Notes: a model not told the origin generated them from the letters alone. DNA of 64,000 nucleotides from Reyranella sp. CPCC 100927 (GCF_007859315.1 NZ_VOHA01000012.1:1-64000), one strand, 5' to 3'. Counted from the stretch's first letter, positions 27,275-36,662 are shown. Numbers and translations: made by a program.

Positions 27275-28195
27275 TCATGTCGTAGGCGTTGGTCGGGGCG
27301 CCGGTGGAACTTGCTCCGGCAGGATGCCCTGCGGCCGCCAGCGCAGCACCAGGATCAGGGCAAGGCCGATCAGCATTTCGCGAATGGCGGCATGCTGCAC
27401 CGGCGACAGGCCGGGAATGGCCGCGGCGGCAAACCGCGTCGACTCCAGGAAGAAGATCACCAGGTAGGCACCCAGCACGGCGCCCGACGCGCGACCGACG
27501 CCGCCGGCGGCGACCGCGAGGAAGATGTAGATCGTGATCAGCGGCTGGAAAATGTCCGGCGCGACGTAGCTGTTGAAATGGCCGTAGAGCGCGCCCGCCA
27601 GGGCGGCGATGGCGGCCGAAATGGCAAAGGCCTCGATCTTGAAGCGCAGGATGCGCTTGCCGGCAACCTGCGCCACCTGCTGATCCTCGCGCACGGCACG
27701 CAGCGCGCGACCGTAGGGCGACAGATCGAGCCGGCGCAGCAGGAACCACACCAGGCCCACGATCGCCAAGGTACCCACGGCATAGGCCACGTTGAACCAA
27801 CCGCCCAGCGCCGCCTTGAGCGGTCCGGGAATGCCCGAGATGCCGTCGCTGCCGCGCGTCAGCCAGATCTCGTTGTTGGCGATCAGGCGGATCGTTTCGG
27901 CAAAGCCCAGGGTGACGATCGCGAGGTAGTCGCCGCGCAGCCGCGTCGTCGACATGGTCACGACGTAACCACCGACGGCACCGACGACGAGCGCGCCGGC
28001 AATGCCGGCGATGATCGGCACGCCCAGGTTTATGGTCAGCAGCGCCGAGGCATAGGCACCCAGCGCGAAGAAACCGGCGAGGCCGAGATTGACCATGCCG
28101 GCACCGCCCCAGATCAGGTTGAGGCTGAGCGCCAGCAGCGCGTAGAAGCCGCCGGTGGCGACGATGAAGACGAGGTAGTTGGCCCAGCCCGCCAT
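27275..28195 (-). CDS. Liv/Urt-type ABC importer permease (LivM-like)
   Basis: 306 residues, about nine membrane helices. The LivM signature is SLNLIWGGAGMVNLGLAGFFALGAYASALL at the N-terminus and the coupling region GRALRAVREDQQVAQVAGKRILRFKIEAFAISAAIAALAGALYGHF. It starts at a TGATG overlap with the livH-like gene. It belongs to the hydrophobic amino acid/amide importer family, whose members also carry urea (UrtC) and short amides. The long frame to 28465 was trimmed to the ATG at 28195. Confidence 0.92.
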   Translation of the reverse strand: MAGWANYLVFIVATGGFYALLALSLNLIWGGAGMVNLGLAGFFALGAYASALLTINLGVPIIAGIAGALVVGAVGGYVVTMSTTRLRGDYLAIVTLGFAETIRLIANNEIWLTRGSDGISGIPGPLKAALGGWFNVAYAVGTLAIVGLVWFLLRRLDLSPYGRALRAVREDQQVAQVAGKRILRFKIEAFAISAAIAALAGALYGHFNSYVAPDIFQPLITIYIFLAVAAGGVGRASGAVLGAYLVIFFLESTRFAAAAIPGLSPVQHAAIREMLIGLALILVLRWRPQGILPEQVPPAPRPTPTT

Positions 28196-29058
28196 CAGTA
28201 GGCTCGCTCGCCCAAAAGCCCGCGCGGCCGCAAGGTCAGCACCAGCAGAATCGCGACGAAACCCACGGCGCTCTTGTAGGTGGGCGCGATCGCGAGCGTC
28301 GCGAACTCCTCGGCGAGGCCGATCAACAGGGCACCGGCCACGGCGCCGGGAATGCTGCCCAGCCCGCCCACCACGGCGGCGGCGAACACCGAAAGCACGA
28401 TGCGGAACCCGGTCAGCGGATCGACCGACGTATCCAGGCCCAGCAGCATGCCGCCGACGCCGCACAAGCCGGCCCCCACGAACACCGCCAGCAGTTCGAC
28501 GCGGCGCGGTTCGATCCCTTTGAGCCGCGCCAGGTCGGGATTGTCGGCCGTGGCCCGCATCGCCTTGCCGATACGGGTGAAGGCGAGGAAGGCGAACAGC
28601 ACGCCCATCACCGCCAGCGCCAGCATCAGGTTCTCGACCTGCTGCGGTGCCACGCGCAGGCTGCCGAAGCGGATGTCGCGCGCCAGCGGCAGATCGTAGC
28701 CGCGCAGGTCATTGCCGAACGAGAAGCGCAGGATGTTCTCGATGATGACGTTGAGCGCGATGGCGGCGATGGCGACGGTCAGCGCGCCGGCCGGCCGCAA
28801 CGGCTCCAGCGCCACACGCTCGGCCAGCCCGCCGACGATTCCGGCCAGCACGAAGGCCGCCAACAGGGCCGCGACCACGGGCCAACCCAGCCAGGCGTTG
28901 GCCATCCAGCCGCCATAGGCGCCCAATGTGGCGAAGGCGGCCACCGCGAAGTTGGGATAGCGCAGCACGGCGAACATCGCCGTGAAACCGATGGCCGGCA
29001 ACGCCAGGATCGTGCCGGCGACCAAGCCGTTCAACGCTGCTTGGAGGAAGGAGTCCAT
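28195..29058 (-). CDS. Liv/Urt-type ABC importer permease (LivH-like)
   Basis: 287 residues, about eight membrane helices. Typical LivH sequences are LPAIGFTAMFAVLRYPNFAVAAFATLGAYGGW near the start and GKAMRATADNPDLARLKGIEPRRVELLAVFVGAGLCGVGGMLLGLD as the ATPase-coupling segment. It pairs with the LivM-like subunit downstream. Shine-Dalgarno AAGGAGG lies before the ATG at 29058. A nested palindromic repeat (29067-29171) lies just upstream, separating it from the binding-protein gene. Confidence 0.92.
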   Translation of the reverse strand: MDSFLQAALNGLVAGTILALPAIGFTAMFAVLRYPNFAVAAFATLGAYGGWMANAWLGWPVVAALLAAFVLAGIVGGLAERVALEPLRPAGALTVAIAAIALNVIIENILRFSFGNDLRGYDLPLARDIRFGSLRVAPQQVENLMLALAVMGVLFAFLAFTRIGKAMRATADNPDLARLKGIEPRRVELLAVFVGAGLCGVGGMLLGLDTSVDPLTGFRIVLSVFAAAVVGGLGSIPGAVAGALLIGLAEEFATLAIAPTYKSAVGFVAILLVLTLRPRGLLGERAY

Positions 29059-29066
29059 GGCCTACT

Positions 29067-29171
29067 TTGGACCGCGCGCGTCCACGCGCGCATTCGCTCG
29101 CAGCGCAGCAGCGAGCGAACAAGAAGCCGGCGCTGACGCGCCGGTGCGGGCGTGGACGCCCGCGGTCCGAA
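29067..29171. repeat. Nested palindromic repeat, family E
   Basis: The outer arms TTGGACCGCG...GTCCACG and CGTGGAC...CGCGGTCCGAA enclose two perfect hairpins: TTCGCTCG (mirrored CGAGCGAA) and CCGGCGC-TGAC-GCGCCGG. No other copy is seen in this window. It lies between the livK-like and livH-like genes and could modulate their relative expression. Confidence 0.7.
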
Positions 29172-29186
29172 CAACGCCCAACACCA

Positions 29187-30389
29187 TCACGCGATCTTCA
29201 GCAACGTGAGCTTGTTGGCCTTGATCTGCTCGTAGCGGAACTTGCAATCGATGATGTCGCCCTTGTCATCGAAGTCGCAGGGCCCGCTGGCGCCGATATA
29301 GTCGACCTTCTCGCCGGCGGCGATGGCCTTGATGCCGTCGACGGCGTTGTCCACCGTCTTGCCACCGCCCTGGGAGATCTTGCGCACGCTGTCGCGGATG
29401 GCGGTGCCCGTCGCGTCCTTGGCGGCGGCGATCGCCATCAGGACCAGGTTGGCGTGGTCGTACACCTGGCACGTGTAGGGATCGGGGTTCTCCATGCCGA
29501 CGATCTTCTTCACGCGGTCGTAGGCGGTCGCGCCTTCCGCCGGCGAGGGTGCGAACGTGTGGACGCCCTCCACCACCTCGGCCTGGCCGACCTGATCGAT
29601 CAGCTTCTGGTTGATCGAGTACGCCAGGCCGATGACCTTGCCCTTGAATCCGGCACGATAGAGGTCCTTCAACAGGACGACGGTGTCGGGCGTGTAGCCG
29701 GCGGCAAAGATCGCATCGGGATTGAAGCGCAGCGCCTGGTCGACCTCGGTGCGATAGGTCGGCTTCTTGTCGTCGTAGATCAGGCTGCCCTGGTCGCCGC
29801 CACCCTTCTTGAGGGTAGCCTCCAGGGTCTTGATGCTGGTCTGCGTGAACGGCGTCTGCGGGATCATCTGGAACACGCGCTTGGCGCCGATCGACAAGAG
29901 AAACTCGCCAACCCGCGAGATCTGCAAGGTCGAGTTGGGCTGGGTACGGATCAGGTATCCCTGATGTGGCAGCTGCGTGATGCTGTCGGCACCGGAGACC
30001 GTGCACAGCATGGTCTTGCTTTCCCAGCACAGCGGCGCCACCGCCGTCGTCACCGACGACGCCCAGGTGCCGACGATGGCCGAGACCTTGTCGACATCGA
30101 TCAGCTTGCGCGCCGCGCGGACACCGGCTTCCGGGTTGGTCTGGTCATCTTCGCTGACCAGCTGCACACGGCGGCCCAGCACACCGCCGGCCTTGTTGAC
30201 GTCCTCGATCACGGCGGCCGCGGCCTTGGCCATCACCGGGCCATAGGGCCCACCGGCGCCGGTGAGCGGCGTCAAGGTCGCGAGCTTGATCGGATCGCCT
30301 TGCGCGCGCACGACGGCAGGCATGGCCAACGCGGCGGTGCCAGCAACCAGCGCTGCGCGACGAGTCATGCGTATGGAACGGTCAGTCAC
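29187..30389 (-). CDS. Periplasmic binding protein of Liv/Urt-type importer
   Basis: 400 residues, type I periplasmic binding fold (Peripla_BP_6). The leader MTDRSIRMTRRAALVAGTAALAMPAVVRA looks like a Tat signal (TRRAALV) ending before QGDPIKLATLTPLTGAGGPYGP. AVIEDVNKAGGVLGRRVQLVSEDDQ is typical of LivK/AmiC/UrtA relatives. The start is a GTG at 30389, 6 bases after GGGGGAG. Given the urease genes immediately upstream, urea or a urea-like amide is a plausible ligand, but branched-chain amino acids cannot be excluded from sequence. Confidence 0.9.
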   Translation of the reverse strand: MTDRSIRMTRRAALVAGTAALAMPAVVRAQGDPIKLATLTPLTGAGGPYGPVMAKAAAAVIEDVNKAGGVLGRRVQLVSEDDQTNPEAGVRAARKLIDVDKVSAIVGTWASSVTTAVAPLCWESKTMLCTVSGADSITQLPHQGYLIRTQPNSTLQISRVGEFLLSIGAKRVFQMIPQTPFTQTSIKTLEATLKKGGGDQGSLIYDDKKPTYRTEVDQALRFNPDAIFAAGYTPDTVVLLKDLYRAGFKGKVIGLAYSINQKLIDQVGQAEVVEGVHTFAPSPAEGATAYDRVKKIVGMENPDPYTCQVYDHANLVLMAIAAAKDATGTAIRDSVRKISQGGGKTVDNAVDGIKAIAAGEKVDYIGASGPCDFDDKGDIIDCKFRYEQIKANKLTLLKIA

Positions 30390-30682
30390 GTGAAGCTCCC
30401 CCTAGGATCATTTGTTGATGCGCAGCATAGGTTGGGCCGGTCGGGCGTTCTAGCGTTAGGTCACCAAGCGTCCCGGGGACAAAACCGGCCTCGCGAATTG
30501 CGTGACAACAATGACAACAATGACTGAAATGTTCGAAAATTGCTCAAATGACCGGACTTGTAGAAGGTCGTGAGTCCGCGTGCCGCCATACCTCGCGTTG
30601 CCCCGTTAGCCGCCCTGCACATGTTTAGGATCGACGAACTGATAACACGTTCTCAATATAAGAACAAGAAAAACTTGGAAAT
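30390..30682 (-). promoter_or_regulatory. Leader/promoter region of importer genes
   Basis: A 293-bp gene-free stretch, less GC-rich than its surroundings, between ureD and the binding-protein gene. It has a 9-base tandem repeat TGACAACAA twice plus TGAC (30503-30524), an inverted repeat GTTCT/AGAAC (30649-30665), and a weak minus-strand promoter match, TTGTTC then 17 bases then TATCAG, near 30640-30668. It probably carries the promoter of the livK-H-M-GAF part. Confidence 0.4.
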
Positions 30683-31552
30683 TCAGGACGACTCGCGGAC
30701 CGATTCGGCCTGATCGAGGCCCATGTTCTGCAACGTGCCGACAACGGCGTCCAGAACCGCATCGAGCGCGCCGCCGTCGATTGCCGCCACACGCACGGCG
30801 GCGCCACCACCATCCCGCAGCGCAGTGGTCGACCCGTAGCAATCATCGCGGCCCTTGAAGAAGCACGCGATGGCCGCCTTGATTGCCTGGCACGCTCTCG
30901 CGTCCATCCGCCGGATGAGCCACACCGCTCCAAAGGCACGGAAGGCGTTGGTCACGCCTGGCGACGCGGCATCAATCACACCGTCATGGATGCGCATCCG
31001 ATCCACTGCAACGAGCGCGCCGGTGGTCTTGCGCACGGTCAGATGAGCCCGCAGATCGCGCGCGCCCGACGCCATCGTCTGCGGGTCATGCAGCAGGAAC
31101 CCGTCACGGATCAATACCGTGGCGCTTTCCGCCACCGTGACCTCCATCACCTGCTGGAAGGCACTGGAGGGAAACAGAATCAGCGGACGCGGCAGGTATG
31201 ACAGGGACGCGTCTTCCGACGCCCGCAGCGACACGGTCTGACACGCCATCTCGCCGTTGCGCGCGGCATGGACAACCGTTGCGGAGGGCATCCTGATAAC
31301 GACGTGCGCCCCCTTCCCGGCGTTCAGGCACTGGCCGAGCCGTTCGCCGCCATAGACGCCGCCCGAGACCGACTGGACGATCACATCAGCCGACGACGCG
31401 CCTGTCTGTAGCGGGGCCGTGACGTTGAAGGGATAGCTGACATGACGTCGGGCCAGCACCGTGCGAACGCCGACACGTTCGAACGCCAGGTCGAGCTGCC
31501 ATTCACCCTCGCGGGTTTTATCGCTGGGAGCGCGGGCATCTCGCCCGCTCAT
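30683..31552 (-). CDS. ureD: Urease accessory protein UreD
   Basis: 289 residues, scaffold of the UreDFG nickel-insertion complex. Conserved UreD features: SYPFNVTAPLQTG, VIVQSVSGGVYGGERL, the PSATVVHAAR motif, LPRPLILFPSSAFQQ and LIRDGFLLHDP. The only in-frame ATG places the first ten residues (MSGRDARAPS) inside a family-A palindrome, so the N-terminus appears built from the repeat. It follows ureG by 58 bp and ends the urease gene set. Confidence 0.9.
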   Translation of the reverse strand: MSGRDARAPSDKTREGEWQLDLAFERVGVRTVLARRHVSYPFNVTAPLQTGASSADVIVQSVSGGVYGGERLGQCLNAGKGAHVVIRMPSATVVHAARNGEMACQTVSLRASEDASLSYLPRPLILFPSSAFQQVMEVTVAESATVLIRDGFLLHDPQTMASGARDLRAHLTVRKTTGALVAVDRMRIHDGVIDAASPGVTNAFRAFGAVWLIRRMDARACQAIKAAIACFFKGRDDCYGSTTALRDGGGAAVRVAAIDGGALDAVLDAVVGTLQNMGLDQAESVRESS

Positions 31553-31600
31553 GTTTCGTCGCTCCGCGTCGATGCGGGCGGGACGCCCGCGCTCCCAGGG
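31524..31600. repeat. REP-like palindrome, family A, overlapping ureD start
   Basis: A two-hairpin copy. CTGGGAGCGCGGGCATCTCG and CCCGCTCAT make the left hairpin, and GATGCGGGCGGGACG then CCCGCGCTCCCAGGG the right. It lies between ureG and ureD, and the ureD ATG (31550-31552) sits in the inner foot of the left hairpin. Confidence 0.85.
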
Positions 31601-31610
31601 ACTTCACCCG

Positions 31611-32237
31611 TCATGCGCCGCGGTAGAGCACGGCGCTGCACAGCGCATCGGCGACGACGGCAATGCCTTCGTTGGCACGACAGTTGGTGCACACCACCGG
31701 GCGACCGTTGCGTACCGCCAGCGCTTCGGCACGCATGCGCGGCAGATCGACACCGACATAGGGATGCAGGTCGACCTTGTTGATGACCAGAAGGTCGGAC
31801 TGGATCACGCCGGGCCCGCGCTTGCGCGGGATGTCGTCGCCGCCGGCGACATCGATGACGAACAGCCAATAATCGACGAGATCGAGCGAGAAGGTCGAGG
31901 CCAGGTTGTCGCCGCCGCTCTCGATCAGGATCAGGTCGAGGTCCGGGAAAGCCCGATCGAGGCTGTCGGCAGCCTCGATGTTGAGCGTCGGATCCTCGCG
32001 GATCACGGTGTGCGGGCAGGCGCCCGCCTCCACCGCCAGGATCCGCTCCGGCTCCAGCAGCTGGGCCCGCCGCAGGCGCTCGGCGTCTTCGTGTGTGACG
32101 AGATCGTTGGTGATCACGGCGATCTGGATGCCGCGGCCGCGCAGCACCGGGATAAGGCGCTCGAGCAGCGCCGTCTTCCCCGAACCCACCGGTCCGCCGA
32201 TCCCGATGCGGGCGGCGCCCTGTCCCTTCGTCTTCAT
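31611..32237 (-). CDS. ureG: Urease accessory GTPase UreG
   Basis: 208 residues, SIMIBI-class GTPase that delivers Ni2+ to apo-urease with UreE, UreF and UreD. The P-loop is GPVGSGKT (15-22), the switch region [15 protein letters not shown], the nickel motif CPH (74-76) in [12 protein letters not shown], then [12 protein letters not shown] and [12 protein letters not shown]. The ATG at 32237 overlaps the ureC stop as ATGA. Length and motifs are canonical, so the maturation system appears intact. Confidence 0.96.
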   Translation of the reverse strand: MKTKGQGAARIGIGGPVGSGKTALLERLIPVLRGRGIQIAVITNDLVTHEDAERLRRAQLLEPERILAVEAGACPHTVIREDPTLNIEAADSLDRAFPDLDLILIESGGDNLASTFSLDLVDYWLFVIDVAGGDDIPRKRGPGVIQSDLLVINKVDLHPYVGVDLPRMRAEALAVRNGRPVVCTNCRANEGIAVVADALCSAVLYRGA

Positions 32238-33940
32238 CGCAGCATGTACTTCCGGCTGAGGGGCACGACCGACGCCGGCGGACACATCAGCAGCTGCCCA
32301 TCGGCCCGCACCTCGAAGGTGGCGGGATCAACCTCGATCTGCGGCAGCGCATCGTTGCGGACCATGTCGCGCTTGCCGAGCTGGCGCACTGAGCGGATCG
32401 GCAACATCGCCTTGCCGACCCCGAGCTTGCGCTTGACGTCCGCCTGCACCGCCAGCCGCGAGACGAAGGTGACGCCCAGATGCTGCGGCGAAACACCGGT
32501 GGCACCCCACATCGGACGCTGGATCAGCGGCTCGCTGCCGATCTGGCTGGCATTGCCGTCAGCCATCGGCGCCCAGGCGATGAAGCCGCGCTTCATCACC
32601 AGCCACGGCTTGATGCCGAAGAACGCGCGTTTCCAGAACACCAGATCGGCCATCTTACCGGACTCGATCGAGCCGACATAACCGTCGATGCCCGCGGCGA
32701 TGGCGGGGTTGATCGTGTACTTGGCGACGTAGCGCTTGATGCGCTCGTTATCGGCGCGCGCGGTCTTCTCCTGCGGCAGCCGCCCGACGCGGTCCTTCAT
32801 GACGCTGGCCAGCTGCCAGCACTTGGCGACGTTCTCCGCCAATCGTCCCATGCCCTGGGTGTCGGTGGCGAAGATCGAGATGGCGCCCATGTCGTGCAGG
32901 AAATCCTCGGCCGCCATGCTCTGCGGCCGAATGCGCGATTCGGCGAAGGCAAGGTCCTCGGCCAGCCGCCAGTTCATGACGTGGGCCAGCATGGTCATCG
33001 GCAGGCCCTCGTTGAGGGCATAGGCGGTATAGGGATTGGTGGGATTGGTCGATGACGGCAGCACGTTCGCCTGCCCATTGACCCGCAGCAGATCGGGCGC
33101 GTGGCCGCCGCCGGCGCCCTCGGTGTGGTACATGTGGATGGTGCGCCCGCCGATGGCGCGCAGCGTGTCCTCACAGAAACCAAACTCGTTGATCGTGTCG
33201 GTGTGGAGGTTCACGCAGAAATCGTTGCGATCGGCGGCCACCAGCGCGCCGTCGATGACGGCACCGGAGGCACCGAAATCCTCGTGGATCTTCACGCCCA
33301 GCGCGCCACCCGCCACCGACTCTTCCACGGCGCCCGGCTCGGAGCAGCCGCGGCCCAGGAAGCCGAAATTGAGGCAGGCATGATCGGTGCCTTGGATGAG
33401 CTGGCCGAGCACGTTGGGGCCTGAGCAGCTGACGTCGAAATGCGGCCCCGGCGACATGCCGATCATGGTGGTGGTGCCGCCGGCCAGCGCATGATCGTTC
33501 TGCTGCGGACACAGGAAATGCGCATGCGCCTCCACGGCGCCGGCCGTGATGATATAGGGCTCGCCGTGGAAGACCGTGGTGTTGGGTCCCGTGCGCAGCC
33601 TGGGATCGACGCCGTCCATGATGTCGGGGTTGCCGGCCTTGCCGATGCCGACAATCAATCCGTCGCGGATGCCGATATCGGCCTTCACGATTCCCTGGAC
33701 GGCATCGATGATGGTGGCGTTCTGGATCACCGAATCCAACGCACCCGATGCATAGGTGCCGCTGACCTGGAACCCCTCGCCGTCGCGCATGACCTTGCCG
33801 GCGCCCGTCGTGAGCTCGTCGCCGTAGACGGTGAAGTCATGCTCGATCTCGGCCAGCAGGCTGGTGTCACCCAGACGCACGAGATCGCCGGTGGTCGGGC
33901 CGTAGGTCGCCGCGTAGTCCCGGCGGGATATCCTCGCCAT
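32234..33940 (-). CDS. ureC: Urease alpha subunit, divergent
   Basis: 568 residues, nickel amidohydrolase hydrolysing urea to ammonia and carbamate. Numbering from the ATG at 33940 matches Klebsiella urease in the core. The nickel ligands are present: H139 and H141 (EAHAHF), carbamylated K217 and H219 in VKIHED, H246 (LHTDT), H272 (YHTEGAGGG) and D360. The catalytic H320 and R336 are also present. The flap, however, reads MLAHVMN: the conserved flap Cys319 is Ala and His321 is Val. The loop after TTMIG is about four residues shorter and differs ([14 protein letters not shown]). A TTG at 33946 would add two residues. Activity on urea is likely but not certain. Confidence 0.93.
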   Translation of the reverse strand: MARISRRDYAATYGPTTGDLVRLGDTSLLAEIEHDFTVYGDELTTGAGKVMRDGEGFQVSGTYASGALDSVIQNATIIDAVQGIVKADIGIRDGLIVGIGKAGNPDIMDGVDPRLRTGPNTTVFHGEPYIITAGAVEAHAHFLCPQQNDHALAGGTTTMIGMSPGPHFDVSCSGPNVLGQLIQGTDHACLNFGFLGRGCSEPGAVEESVAGGALGVKIHEDFGASGAVIDGALVAADRNDFCVNLHTDTINEFGFCEDTLRAIGGRTIHMYHTEGAGGGHAPDLLRVNGQANVLPSSTNPTNPYTAYALNEGLPMTMLAHVMNWRLAEDLAFAESRIRPQSMAAEDFLHDMGAISIFATDTQGMGRLAENVAKCWQLASVMKDRVGRLPQEKTARADNERIKRYVAKYTINPAIAAGIDGYVGSIESGKMADLVFWKRAFFGIKPWLVMKRGFIAWAPMADGNASQIGSEPLIQRPMWGATGVSPQHLGVTFVSRLAVQADVKRKLGVGKAMLPIRSVRQLGKRDMVRNDALPQIEVDPATFEVRADGQLLMCPPASVVPLSRKYMLR

Positions 33941-33942
33941 GA

Positions 33943-34635
33943 TCAAGCGCCCCGGTAGCCGTCGCGGCGCGCCGCGGCCAGCGCCGCCTGGCGCACGGCA
34001 TCGTCATCGAGGGTGCCGCGGGTCAGGCCCGCCTGGCCGTGCACGACCCGCGCGCCGCCCATGGGCACCAGGCTGACGCGCTTGCGCAGCCCCGGCTCGA
34101 AGCGCACGCCGCTGCCGGAACCGACGTCCAGCCGCATACCGAAGGCCTTGCTGCGATCGAAGTCGAGCGCCCGGTTCGTTTCGAAGAAGTGGGTGTGGCT
34201 GCGGACCTGGATATCGCGGTCTCCGGTGTTGAGCACATCCAGCTCGAGGCGTGGACGACCGGCGTTGAGCTCGATCTCGCCGGATGCGGCGATGATCTCG
34301 CCCGCCTCGACGTCGTCGACCGTGTCGCGCCCCGGTGCGATCGGCCGGAAGACGATGACCATCTTCGTGCCCTGCGCGAAATTCGCTTCCACCGACACCA
34401 TGTCCACCATGGCAGCGACACCGGGCTCGACGTCATCGCCAGTCAGCATCTGGCCCGCCATGTCGACGATCGCCTCGTATGTCATGCCTTTGCGCGCCGC
34501 CAGCAGCATCTCGTCGGCGATCAACGCCACCGCCTCGGGATGGGACAGCCGCACGCCGGCGGTGCGCAATCGCCGAGCGTGCTCCGCCGCCATGAAGATC
34601 GTCAGGCGATCGTACTCCGTGGGGGAAAGGTTCAT
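33943..34635 (-). CDS. ureAB: Fused urease gamma-beta subunit (UreA-UreB)
   Basis: 230 residues. Residues 1-100 are UreA-like ([63 protein letters not shown]). Residues from about 112 are UreB-like ([54 protein letters not shown]). Most bacteria encode these separately; a fusion is known from Helicobacter and some Alphaproteobacteria. The start at 34635 follows GGGGGAAAGG. It ends 2 bases before the ureC ATG. Confidence 0.93.
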   Translation of the reverse strand: MNLSPTEYDRLTIFMAAEHARRLRTAGVRLSHPEAVALIADEMLLAARKGMTYEAIVDMAGQMLTGDDVEPGVAAMVDMVSVEANFAQGTKMVIVFRPIAPGRDTVDDVEAGEIIAASGEIELNAGRPRLELDVLNTGDRDIQVRSHTHFFETNRALDFDRSKAFGMRLDVGSGSGVRFEPGLRKRVSLVPMGGARVVHGQAGLTRGTLDDDAVRQAALAAARRDGYRGA

Positions 34636-34648
34636 CCGCCGCCGCCTT

Positions 34649-35329
34649 TCAGTTCGAGAACAACCGCTGCGCCTGGCCCGCATGCCGCAGCATCGCAATG
34701 TCGCTGACCGGGACAAAGGTCGATATGTCGTCGAGACCGCCTTGACCCTGTGCTGCAAGCTGCGCCATCCGTGGCCTGATGCGCGCCAGCGTACGCTGCG
34801 CGTCGAGATGCCCGATCAGTCCGAGCCGGATTGCCGCCGTGCACAGGGCCTGCGCCATCATATAGGCACTGACCGCCAGCGCCGTGGCTGCATCGAGGCC
34901 GACGCCCTTGAGCACCACGCCCTGGACGATCGGCAGATGTCCGTGTGCCCGCGCCGCATCGACAGAGGCCTTGAAGGCGACTGCGCCAAGCGTCTCGAGA
35001 CGGACATGGGTGCCCAGAAGCGCCCGGCCGGCGCGACACGATCCGACGCGGGCGCTGTCCACTGTCATCAGAGCGTCAACCAGATCGTCGAGCTCAAGCA
35101 GGCGGTCTATATCTGACGCCGCGGCATGGGCATGCGCGACGACAATCCGGTCGAAGGTCGCCCATCGATGCTGCAGTTGTCCGTCGACGAAAGCCGGGAA
35201 ATCATTGCGCGAGAGCTTCCCGTCAGTCACCAGCGCTTCCAGGCCCCAGGAGAAGGCGAAGCCGCCGCCCGGGAACTGGCCGTCGCCGAACTGAAGGGCC
35301 GTCAGCAGGACATCCGTGGCGTCACTCAA
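34649..35329 (-). CDS. ureF: Urease accessory protein UreF
   Basis: 226 residues, all-helical, GTPase-modulating partner of UreG and UreD. It shows the UreF start [27 protein letters not shown] and the C-terminal [37 protein letters not shown]. There is no ATG or GTG at the right place: I chose the TTG at 35329, 8 bases inside the ureE end, which gives the family length. Frames opening further upstream would read through ureE. Confidence 0.88.
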   Translation of the reverse strand: MSDATDVLLTALQFGDGQFPGGGFAFSWGLEALVTDGKLSRNDFPAFVDGQLQHRWATFDRIVVAHAHAAASDIDRLLELDDLVDALMTVDSARVGSCRAGRALLGTHVRLETLGAVAFKASVDAARAHGHLPIVQGVVLKGVGLDAATALAVSAYMMAQALCTAAIRLGLIGHLDAQRTLARIRPRMAQLAAQGQGGLDDISTFVPVSDIAMLRHAGQAQRLFSN

Positions 35330-35771
35330 TGATCCTGACCTTGCCGCGTTCCTGGAAGTCCCGTAGCCGCGCCAGGTAGCCCTCGACCGGACCCTCGATC
35401 GCGACCAGCAGACAACCGTCATCGAACCGGACTCGCCAATGCAAGTTGCCGGCCAGGTAGCCGAGCTCCAAGGCGGCATTGTCGCTCGGCATCAGGCGCA
35501 ACCAGCGTTGCTCACCGACCCGCACGACAATGGCGCGGTGCGCATCGAGATGGACGACGGCGCCATCGAACAATTGGGCACTGCGGGGCAGCGCAACGAA
35601 GCAGGCGGTTCCGGCATCGGTATGGGCGTGAAACCGCCGCCGCGGCAGATCGACAGGTGCGACGACCAGGGTCTCGACCACGCCGTGATGGCCAATGTCA
35701 TGCAACCGCTCGGCGATGGCCCCATCACCGCGTGCGCCGATGATACTCTCGATGACGATCGGATCGCTCAT
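35322..35771 (-). CDS. ureE: Urease accessory nickel chaperone UreE
   Basis: 149 residues. An N-terminal peptide-binding-like domain (VVAPVDLPRRRFHAHTDAGTACFVALPRS) is followed by the metal-binding domain (ALELGYLAGNLHWRVRFDDGCLLVAIEGPVEGYLARL), the GN-H-W region being the UreE signature. It lacks the histidine-rich C-terminal tail seen in Klebsiella UreE. First gene of the urease set; a repeat-filled 183-bp gap separates it from the upstream ATPase gene. Confidence 0.85.
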   Translation of the reverse strand: MSDPIVIESIIGARGDGAIAERLHDIGHHGVVETLVVAPVDLPRRRFHAHTDAGTACFVALPRSAQLFDGAVVHLDAHRAIVVRVGEQRWLRLMPSDNAALELGYLAGNLHWRVRFDDGCLLVAIEGPVEGYLARLRDFQERGKVRIIE

Positions 35772-35828
35772 GTCGCGTGGCTGAAGTTTACCGGCGGCTG
35801 GCACGGCTGCGCAATATGAGACCCCGCT

Positions 35829-35907
35829 GTCATCCCAAGCGCAGCGAGGGATCTCCTGCGAAACGAGGCTCTGTAACCAGGAGATGTCTCGCTGCGCTCG
35901 ACATGAC
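35829..35907. repeat. Palindromic repeat, family D
   Basis: GTCAT, GCGCAGCGAG and ATCTCCTG on the left mirror CAGGAGAT, CTCGCTGCGC and CATGAC on the right. A partial extra arm follows at about 35928-35955 (GGTCCTTCACTTCGCTCAGG). It fills the gap between livF-like and ureE. It resembles a repeat type widespread in Proteobacteria; the second copy here is at 47863. Confidence 0.75.
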
Positions 35908-35954
35908 GGACTGTCCGCACCACCGCAGGGTCCTTCACTTCGCTCAGGACGCGA

Positions 35955-36662
35955 CTAACCACCCAAAAACAGGTCGCGCACCGACGGATCGGCCATCAGA
36001 TCCGAAGCCGGCCCTTCACGTGCCACCTGGCCCAGCACCAGCACGTAGGCGCGCGCCGAGACCGTCAAGGCCTCTACTGCATTCTGCTCGACCATCAGGA
36101 TCGCCACGCCGTCGCGATTGAGCGCCACGATGATGTCGAACAGCTCCTCGGCCGCCTTGGGCGACAGCCCGGCCGACGGCTCGTCCAGCAGCAGCAGGCG
36201 CGGTGCCGTCATCAGCGCCATAGCCATGGCCAGCATCTGGCGCTGGCCGCCGCTCAATGTGCGTGCCTGCGCGCGGCGCTTCTGCGCCAGCACGGGAAAG
36301 CGCGCGAACAGCGCCTCGATGCGCTCGCGCACACGGCCGGGCTCCTGGTAGGCGCCCATCTCGAGGTTCTCGCGCACCGTCATCGTGCCGAAGACGTTGT
36401 GCTCCTGCGGCACGAACGACAGGCCCAGCCGGCCAATCGCTGTCACCGGCAGGCCGGCGATCTCGGACTCCTGCAGGGACACACGCCCGGCGCTGGGCCG
36501 CAGCAGGCCGGCGATCAGCTTCAGCAAGGTCGACTTGCCGGCGCCGTTGGGCCCGATCAGCGACACGATCTCGCCGGGCGCGACCGACAGCGACGCACCA
36601 CGCACGATCTCGTCGGCCGCCACGTAGCCGCCGCGCAGCCCATCGACGGTGAGCAACGTCAT
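35955..36662 (-). CDS. Liv/Urt-type ABC importer ATPase (LivF-like)
   Basis: 235 residues. Walker A is GPNGAGKST, the signature is LSGGQRQMLAMAMALM, Walker B is LLLLDEPSAGLSP, and the H-loop lies after ILMVEQN. LSFVPQEHNVFGTMTVRENLEMGAY is typical of LivF/UrtE. It starts at an ATGA overlap with the livG-like gene. Together the two ATPases complete the importer whose permeases and binding protein lie on the other side of the urease genes. Confidence 0.93.
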   Translation of the reverse strand: MTLLTVDGLRGGYVAADEIVRGASLSVAPGEIVSLIGPNGAGKSTLLKLIAGLLRPSAGRVSLQESEIAGLPVTAIGRLGLSFVPQEHNVFGTMTVRENLEMGAYQEPGRVRERIEALFARFPVLAQKRRAQARTLSGGQRQMLAMAMALMTAPRLLLLDEPSAGLSPKAAEELFDIIVALNRDGVAILMVEQNAVEALTVSARAYVLVLGQVAREGPASDLMADPSVRDLFLGG

